Shown piece by piece: positions 5,884-11,234 of a DNA stretch of 11,234 nt. Each line of letters begins with the position of its first letter. Position 1 is the first letter of the stretch. The stretch spans positions 1 through 11,234 of the forward strand of contig CAMUNJ010000019.1 in the NCBI GenBank assembly GCA_947090235.1, read 5' to 3'. This DNA is from an uncultured Bacillota bacterium. GTDB taxonomy: Bacteria; Bacillota; Clostridia; Christensenellales; UBA1242. The notes under the pieces are model-generated. The model saw only the letters and a program-made list of their open reading frames with translations, was not told the DNA's origin and searched no databases. The position numbers and the translations under genes are program-made.

Positions 5884-8800
5884 TTATTTATCCTTTTTGT
5901 CTTCAAGTTTCTTTGCTATTTTGCGTTTAATAATTTCTTGATTAACTTCTAAAATTTTTCGTTTATCTTTCAATTCTTCAAGTTTTTGTTTGTCTCTGCT
6001 CAACTCTAATTGCTTGCGTTTTTCACGAATTTCTTCAAGTTTACGCATCTCTTGTTCATACTCACTGATAATATTTTTTTCTTTTTCATGAGCTGCATTT
6101 TGGCTAAATTCGCCAAGCCTACCCTGCAATGATTGAATAAGATTAAATTCTTCCATCATTCTTTGTCTTTGTTGATTGTAAGCCATCTCCAACATCATCA
6201 TATATTTTTCAACATCATTTGGTCCTGCATTTTGGACTCCATTAGGAATCCAATTGTTATATCCATAACCCATAGGTTGAGGTGGAATTGGTTGTTGAGG
6301 TGGATATTGAGGCTGTGCATTTTGTTGAGGCATACCACCAATATAAATATTTGTAGCACCATTAGTATTGTTTTCAGGCTTAGGATTTTCGACAGGCTTC
6401 TCTTCTGCCTTTACAGGTTTTTCTTCCTCAATCTTTTCCTCTGGTTTAACTTCTTCTTTTTTAGGCTCTTCTGGCTTAGGCTCTTCTGGTTTTGTTTCTT
6501 CTTTTATAGGTTCTTGAACAACCTCTTCTGGTTCTTTCTTTCTGCGTCTAATCAAGAATATAATTAGCCAAAGTAAGAACAAAAGTAAAAGAATTCCAAA
6601 TCCAATTGCAAACCACAACCAGTTGGCTTTAATAAACTCCCAAGCCTGAGCAAAGAAATCTTTAGGTGGTTGATATTTAAATTCTTGAGTAGTAGTGAAA
6701 TTAGGATCATCTGAAATAAATTCAAAATTTTCATCTTTTAATATAAGTTCTGCTTTATAATCTTGTCCTTCAACAAAATCTTCTGGCAAAATTTGGTTAC
6801 CTTCACTATCATAATATTTAATCTCAAATTTATCAGCATCATTAGGATCATTTAAGATAAATTCTGGATAACCTTTGTCGTTGTTCCATTCCCCTTCTAT
6901 TCTGCCTTTAATTATTTCAAAAGTTAATGTTCTAGTCAAAACTTCTTCCCCATCGTCACCAGTAATAGAAGTTGCCCACTCGGCATGTTTGCCAATATTA
7001 ATTGAAAGAGTAATATTATAACTTCCAATTTCAGTTTGAGTTAAATAACTCTCACCTTCTGCAATGTCGATATAATCTTTCCATTTATCCCAATTTTTGA
7101 GTTGGAAAGTCAAATTGCTTCCAGTCCATTCAAGTTTATCTGCAATAAAACTTGGATCGTCCACCAACTCTTTAGGACCATTTGGATCTATAGCAGTAAA
7201 CTTTATTTGAGTTGTTGCTCCACTAGCAAACTCAACATTATCGTTGCTAGTTTCAAGAACTACCCAATAATCTTTCCCAGGTATCAGTTCAACATTAGGA
7301 TAATCAACCAAACTATCGCCAGGATTTTCCGGATCAAATGGATCTGTATAAATTTTGCGATTTACAAGTCCGTCTGCTATTTTGTTGCCTTCCTCGTCAA
7401 TAAGATCTGCATAAGGTGCATCACTTATAGAAGCACTATTCCATTTGTCTACATAAACAACCAATGGATTAATTTCAAAATAGAAAACTTTATTGCGAAC
7501 TACATAATCTGCAGCATCAATTTCTGTCAATTCAATAGTTGCTTTGTATTTACCAACTTCTGTTGGAGCAACAGGATTGCCCTCTTCATCAACAAGTTCT
7601 TCAGCATATGCTCCTGTTCCATCATCTTTAAAATATTTAACTTTAAATTCTGTCACAAGACCTTTAGGATCAACAGGATTTATTCCTTGTATTTGTCCGT
7701 TATAGAAGTTTTCTTTGTCAAGACCAAGGTCTAGATCTAACACAACTCGTTTGTCACCAACAGTAAACTCATAAACAACTTCATTACCCCCTGTTAATGG
7801 GTTGTAAAGGGCATAATTATCTACATAGTCTGGATGAATGGTTGCTTTTGCATAATAAGTATAAGGTGTTCCAAGGTCGACTTTAATTCCGTTGCCAGTA
7901 TAAAGTGGATTCCCATCTTCATCAGTTGCTTCAAACTCTTCTGAAGTATGAGGTGCATTCACATCAATCTCTTCTGTACATTGTTCGTTTTTGTAATACT
8001 TAACTAAAAGTTGTTTTGAATAAGTACTTTGAATAATTGGGAAAGGAATACGATATTCATCATTATTAAACGGATAAGCATGTTCATCCCAAAGACTAGG
8101 ATCATTAGAAAGTATAATTTTATCTTTTTCAATTCGCCATTCATGCTCAACATCAATTGAATAAACAGGGTCATTTAGGTCTGAACTAAAAGAATAGTTA
8201 TATCTGCCATTTACTGCTTTAACAGTATAAGTGAATTTTGCAGTATAATGTTCATCATCACCACAAGATTGATATTCTTTATCTGTATAACCACCGCTCG
8301 ATGAAGAAGAATAACTGATTGCTTCTGGCAAATCTAAAGGTTTTATTTGTTGAGGTCTGCCAGTATAAATAGGATTTGCAGTATAAGTGATATCGTTTAC
8401 ATCAAGGAAAGCAGATTGAAGATATAATGTTGCAATATGCATAGTTTGTATGCTGCTATCAAGTTCGTATCCTCTAAGAGTTGATAAAGTTGCAGTAATA
8501 GTATAAGTATCTGCATCAATACAACTACTTTCTTGTTGTATATTTCCTGAAACATCTGTATAAGTAATTTTATAATCTACAACAAGTCCTTTAGGTAATT
8601 TTGTTTTATCAAACTCAACAACAAAAGGTTTGCCATTATAAACAACAGTTGCTGAATGATTTCCATTTAAATCAAGTCCAATAGCATTAACGCCTGTCAA
8701 TTCATTCTCATATTGCCAGTTAAGATCAACCGAAGAAATAGTTGCCGTCACAACAAAGAAATCAATATGAGATTGCGTTGGCGAAATAACATAATTTTTA

Positions 8801-11234
8801 TTTGTTGCAGGTGCAGAACTATCAGTAGCAAGTTCTACACATAAAGCATACTGGGCATCTGGATCTGTCAATTTATCAAGAGGTAAAGTTATTGTAATTT
8901 CGTTGCCAACTTGAACAATATCTTCTGGCTCAGCCCTATCAATAACAACACCATCAGAAACTTTTTTATAATATGCATTAAGTTTTACATCTTCTTCATT
9001 ACAAATTCCAGTCACAGAGAGAATAGCATTTTCAACACTTCCAATAGCAAAATTATCTGTAAAATCATCTGCATTTACTATAGAAACATTCAACTCAGCC
9101 TCTACTATCTTCAATGTAACAGTTCTTGTAGTCGATGCACCTAAACTATCATCCCATTGATGATTTGCTCCTCCATCACTAAGAGATACTACAACTGTAT
9201 AAGTGCCTACTTCTTTGGCTTTAAATTCACCTGTCACTTGATTATAACTCAACCCTGCACTACGCTTGCCAACAATCACCCCGTTAAGACCAGAGCCAGT
9301 TTGGCTATTAGTCAACTTAAATATTTGTTGTTGGCCGTTGTATTTTACTGTAGTCAACCACCCAGTTGTAATAGAAGTTATATCTTCACCATCTATACCA
9401 TCAAAAGTAAACCAAGGCGTTAAGGTAGGATCTTTTGGCCTAGCAAAGGCAGTTTCGCCAGTATCTTTCAAAGAATAGTTGCTCAATGATGAATTTGTAA
9501 TATATGCTCTAGCAAAATAATTCCCTGGTGTAGTTGGGATATTGTTTGTCCAAATACTACTAGAAGCCGAACGATATTGTAACCCAAATTGAGGTGCTCT
9601 TTCGGTGTCGATATCTCTTTCAGCAATAGATTCAATAATTTCTATCTCTTTGCCTTCAATCAGTCGTCCATAGATGTCTATATTCAAACTATTTATGTTA
9701 ATTTCTTTTGGTAAAATTTTTATTGTTATATCTTTTGTTCGAACAGAATGTTCTTCACCAACAAATTCATAAAAATCGTCTTTTAAAGTAACAGTAATAG
9801 TGTGAGTCCCTGCATCAATTAAATTTCCATTTTCAGAAACAATTGAAATTGATTCTGGATTAAACCAATCAATAACATCATTAGCAAACAAATTACCTAA
9901 ATCTTGTTTTTCGCCATTATAAATTGTTTCAATCTCAGTTGGAATTTTTTCACCAACCGCTTCTTCTAAAGCAGTCAAATCCAAATGAAGTGCTGGACGC
10001 ACATAATATGTAGCATTGACATTTACCAGTACATATGAGTTTTGACTTGCATTGTTTCCATATGCAAGAGCCTGCCTTCTACTTGAAGTTTCTGATGGTG
10101 TGGAAGCGACATCCGATCGTAACCATACTGCTTGAGATGCATTTCCATTTAAACCTTGATTTAAATTTAAACGCCAATACGACCTTTCACCATTAAAATT
10201 ACTATAACTCCCTACTTCTGTATTGCAAGGCAACCAAATATAATCATCTTTCCAATCCTTCCAATGAGTTGCTGTTGTGCTTTTTATAAGATTGGTTTTA
10301 GCGGGATCATAGTCTGAGCCGTGTTGATTTGGTGCAATATATGAAGTGTTCAATTCAAGTCTTTCTGAATCTGATGATTCTTTATATGTTCCTGTTCCTT
10401 GATATCGGATATAAGCAGGCGTAACAATAAAATCTGTTAAACTCCCAGCTGCCTCTGGCATTGTAAATTGAGCCCATTCATTATCAAGCCTTTTTGCATA
10501 GTAAGTTGGAGATATTCCATTACTATTTAATTTATATCCTCCACCATTCAAAGTTTGTACACGAATTTTGCTTGTTCCGTATACATTTGAAGGATAACTG
10601 CTTACCACAGAGCCAGAAGAGAAATCTTGGAATTGTGCAGTTTTAACTTTGTTATTGTTTGTATTTGTAAGCCAAATAGTTGCAACAACATGTCCATTTT
10701 TAGATTCATCTGCAACACCAGAAGTAACATATTGTTTTTCGGCTCTTGTAAGTGAAGTTACAGTCCATTCATAATTTACTCTTTTGCCAACTTGATTATC
10801 ATATCCACCAAAACTAAATACGATATCCTTTCCGCCAGCATTTTTTCTTATAGTATCAGCACGAACTATAGGACTACCCTTTTTATATTCATCACCAAAA
10901 GTAGGAACATAAGATTGTGTATTATTAAACTTTGCATAATAATCACTCTCAGGTATTTCATCAATCATTGCTTTAACATCTGCTAATGTTGCATTTGGTT
11001 TGCCAGTAAGTTTTTCATATAATGCGTTTATTACATCTCTGTCAAATTTTTTACTTCCTGTTTGATAGCCGTCAAGAAGAATATTTCCAAGATTTACATT
11101 AGCATTGCTGTCACTAGGATTTATAGTTGCATTTGAAAAATTTATGCTTCCACTATTAATAACAAAAACAAGCCCTGTTGTGAGAGCAAAAATACTGCAA
11201 ATAATTGCAAATATGTATTTTTTTAAATTTTTAA
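5884..11234 (-). CDS. Giant cell-surface protein: DUF6273-like head, MBG/Ig-like repeats, TM anchor, cytoplasmic coiled coil; extreme N-terminus cut
   Basis: The frame is open from the right edge to the TAA at 5884-5886, with 1782 residues visible. An ATG at 10968 is internal. The upstream codons encode KNLKKYIFAIICSIFALTTG, a signal peptide or signal anchor, so only a few residues are missing. Numbering from 11232: the head (about 35-425) has WTVTSL (156-161), YPSNVYGTSKIRV (213-225), WLRS (370-373) and YYVRPALHLDL (409-419), typical of DUF6273-type domains. From about 431 to 1520 there are roughly ten Ig/MBG-like domains. Several open with a Y-(N/T)-G-x-x-Q motif near 438, 630, 862, 955 and 1176, and many contain a G-T/S-Y-x-(I/V/A) strand. 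One span (1537-1561) is followed by RRRKK, then a 216-residue tail: Pro/Glu/Lys spacer, Pro/Gln/Gly segment and coiled coil (about 1674-1782). There is no LPXTG motif, so anchoring is by the helix. Likely an adhesin-like stalk; the ligand is unknown. Confidence 0.85.
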   Translation of the reverse strand, partial: KNLKKYIFAIICSIFALTTGLVFVINSGSINFSNATINPSDSNANVNLGNILLDGYQTGSKKFDRDVINALYEKLTGKPNATLADVKAMIDEIPESDYYAKFNNTQSYVPTFGDEYKKGSPIVRADTIRKNAGGKDIVFSFGGYDNQVGKRVNYEWTVTSLTRAEKQYVTSGVADESKNGHVVATIWLTNTNNNKVKTAQFQDFSSGSVVSSYPSNVYGTSKIRVQTLNGGGYKLNSNGISPTYYAKRLDNEWAQFTMPEAAGSLTDFIVTPAYIRYQGTGTYKESSDSERLELNTSYIAPNQHGSDYDPAKTNLIKSTTATHWKDWKDDYIWLPCNTEVGSYSNFNGERSYWRLNLNQGLNGNASQAVWLRSDVASTPSETSSRRQALAYGNNASQNSYVLVNVNATYYVRPALHLDLTALEEAVGEKIPTEIETIYNGEKQDLGNLFANDVIDWFNPESISIVSENGNLIDAGTHTITVTLKDDFYEFVGEEHSVRTKDITIKILPKEININSLNIDIYGRLIEGKEIEIIESIAERDIDTERAPQFGLQYRSASSSIWTNNIPTTPGNYFARAYITNSSLSNYSLKDTGETAFARPKDPTLTPWFTFDGIDGEDITSITTGWLTTVKYNGQQQIFKLTNSQTGSGLNGVIVGKRSAGLSYNQVTGEFKAKEVGTYTVVVSLSDGGANHQWDDSLGASTTRTVTLKIVEAELNVSIVNADDFTDNFAIGSVENAILSVTGICNEEDVKLNAYYKKVSDGVVIDRAEPEDIVQVGNEITITLPLDKLTDPDAQYALCVELATDSSAPATNKNYVISPTQSHIDFFVVTATISSVDLNWQYENELTGVNAIGLDLNGNHSATVVYNGKPFVVEFDKTKLPKGLVVDYKITYTDVSGNIQQESSCIDADTYTITATLSTLRGYELDSSIQTMHIATLYLQSAFLDVNDITYTANPIYTGRPQQIKPLDLPEAISYSSSSSGGYTDKEYQSCGDDEHYTAKFTYTVKAVNGRYNYSFSSDLNDPVYSIDVEHEWRIEKDKIILSNDPSLWDEHAYPFNNDEYRIPFPIIQSTYSKQLLVKYYKNEQCTEEIDVNAPHTSEEFEATDEDGNPLYTGNGIKVDLGTPYTYYAKATIHPDYVDNYALYNPLTGGNEVVYEFTVGDKRVVLDLDLGLDKENFYNGQIQGINPVDPKGLVTEFKVKYFKDDGTGAYAEELVDEEGNPVAPTEVGKYKATIELTEIDAADYVVRNKVFYFEINPLVVYVDKWNSASISDAPYADLIDEEGNKIADGLVNRKIYTDPFDPENPGDSLVDYPNVELIPGKDYWVVLETSNDNVEFASGATTQIKFTAIDPNGPKELVDDPSFIADKLEWTGSNLTFQLKNWDKWKDYIDIAEGESYLTQTEIGSYNITLSINIGKHAEWATSITGDDGEEVLTRTLTFEIIKGRIEGEWNNDKGYPEFILNDPNDADKFEIKYYDSEGNQILPEDFVEGQDYKAELILKDENFEFISDDPNFTTTQEFKYQPPKDFFAQAWEFIKANWLWFAIGFGILLLLFLLWLIIFLIRRRKKEPEEVVQEPIKEETKPEEPKPEEPKKEEVKPEEKIEEEKPVKAEEKPVENPKPENNTNGATNIYIGGMPQQNAQPQYPPQQPIPPQPMGYGYNNWIPNGVQNAGPNDVEKYMMMLEMAYNQQRQRMMEEFNLIQSLQGRLGEFSQNAAHEKEKNIISEYEQEMRKLEEIREKRKQLELSRDKQKLEELKDKRKILEVNQEIIKRKIAKKLEDKKDK
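5891..5895 (-). promoter_or_regulatory. Ribosome binding site inside the giant gene's last codons, coupling it to the next gene
   Basis: AAGGA on the minus strand, seven bases before the ATG at 5883. It lies within the last lysine and aspartate codons of the giant gene, whose TAA (5884-5886) directly touches that ATG with no base between. A ribosome ending the giant protein could restart at once, which would tie the amounts of the two proteins together. Confidence 0.7.
6461..6490 (-). repeat. Two tandem 15-base units encoding PEEPK
   Basis: The units 6461-6475 and 6476-6490 are identical except for the last base. They encode back-to-back PEEPK pentapeptides in the Pro/Glu/Lys spacer just inside the membrane. 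Such units can gain or lose copies by slippage, so the spacer length may vary between strains. Confidence 0.8.
6602..6643 (-). repeat. Copy 2 of the repeat encoding the shared transmembrane cassette
   Basis: Partner of 5666-5707. It encodes WEFIKANWLWFAIG in the giant protein, at the outer face and first turns of its membrane span. The similarity continues more weakly at protein level on both sides (aromatic and Gln/Ala before, Leu/Ile-rich after, then a basic cluster). Confidence 0.75.

Noticed and set aside
6133..6567. 144-codon open frame on the plus strand
   Set aside because: It is antisense to the Pro/Glu-rich tail of the giant gene; its Phe/Leu/Arg-rich product is the mirror of GAA/AAA-rich codons. 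No ribosome binding site or family resemblance.
7102..7734. 210-codon open frame on the plus strand
   Set aside because: It lies wholly inside the giant gene on the opposite strand. The composition is Ile/Cys/Phe-rich and no known fold is seen. A shadow frame.
10620..11110. Dockerin or EF-hand repeat in the N-terminal segment with Asp/Asn-rich stretches
   Set aside because: The Asn/Asp residues do not follow the spacing of a calcium-binding loop.

Overview
The window reads as one low-GC, AT-rich bacterial chromosome segment. By eye it resembles an uncultured gut Bacillota (Clostridia/Christensenellales-like, or a related small-genome lineage). The basis is the T-rich intergenic DNA, AGGAGG-type ribosome binding sites, TAA at every visible stop, a secG gene, and a giant surface protein with a DUF6273-like head and MBG/Ig-like repeats. 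The lineage is inferred, not proven. All supported genes lie on the minus strand, so transcription runs from the right edge to the left edge. No tRNA, rRNA, CRISPR array, insertion sequence or phage gene was recognised.

Layout in transcription order. (1) 11234-5884 is a giant surface protein cut by the right edge. It has a signal peptide or signal anchor, a DUF6273-like head, about ten Ig/MBG-like domains, one transmembrane helix and a 216-residue cytoplasmic tail ending in a coiled coil. The apparent ATG at 10968 is internal: the frame stays open to the window edge and encodes the signal peptide there. (2) 5883-4492 starts immediately after the giant's stop codon. It encodes a membrane-hairpin protein that reuses nearly the same transmembrane cassette (NWLWFAIG core), followed by its own acidic linker, coiled coil and a conserved-looking C-terminal domain. 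(3) 4427-4107 is a 106-residue membrane protein with a Ser-rich N-terminus, its own promoter and a strong terminator. (4) 3984-2821 is a GT4 glycosyltransferase behind a TTGACA/TAATAT promoter. (5) 2783-618 is a U32-family protein of the RlhA/DUF3656 type. It has no visible Shine-Dalgarno sequence and a promoter placed so that its mRNA would be leaderless; it ends in a hairpin terminator. (6) 471-223 is an 82-residue two-helix membrane protein that opens a transcription unit with (7) secG (209 to the left edge, C-terminus missing).

How they fit together: the giant protein and its partner probably form one envelope unit, with an external repeat stalk, two similar transmembrane anchors and cytoplasmic coiled coils that could pair. 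This is the most interesting part of the window. The other genes look like core functions: lipid or envelope glycosylation, RNA hydroxylation of the U32 type, and Sec export. Each has its own promoter and they need not be functionally linked. The intergenic stretches are all shorter than 150 bases and are explained by the promoters and terminators listed.
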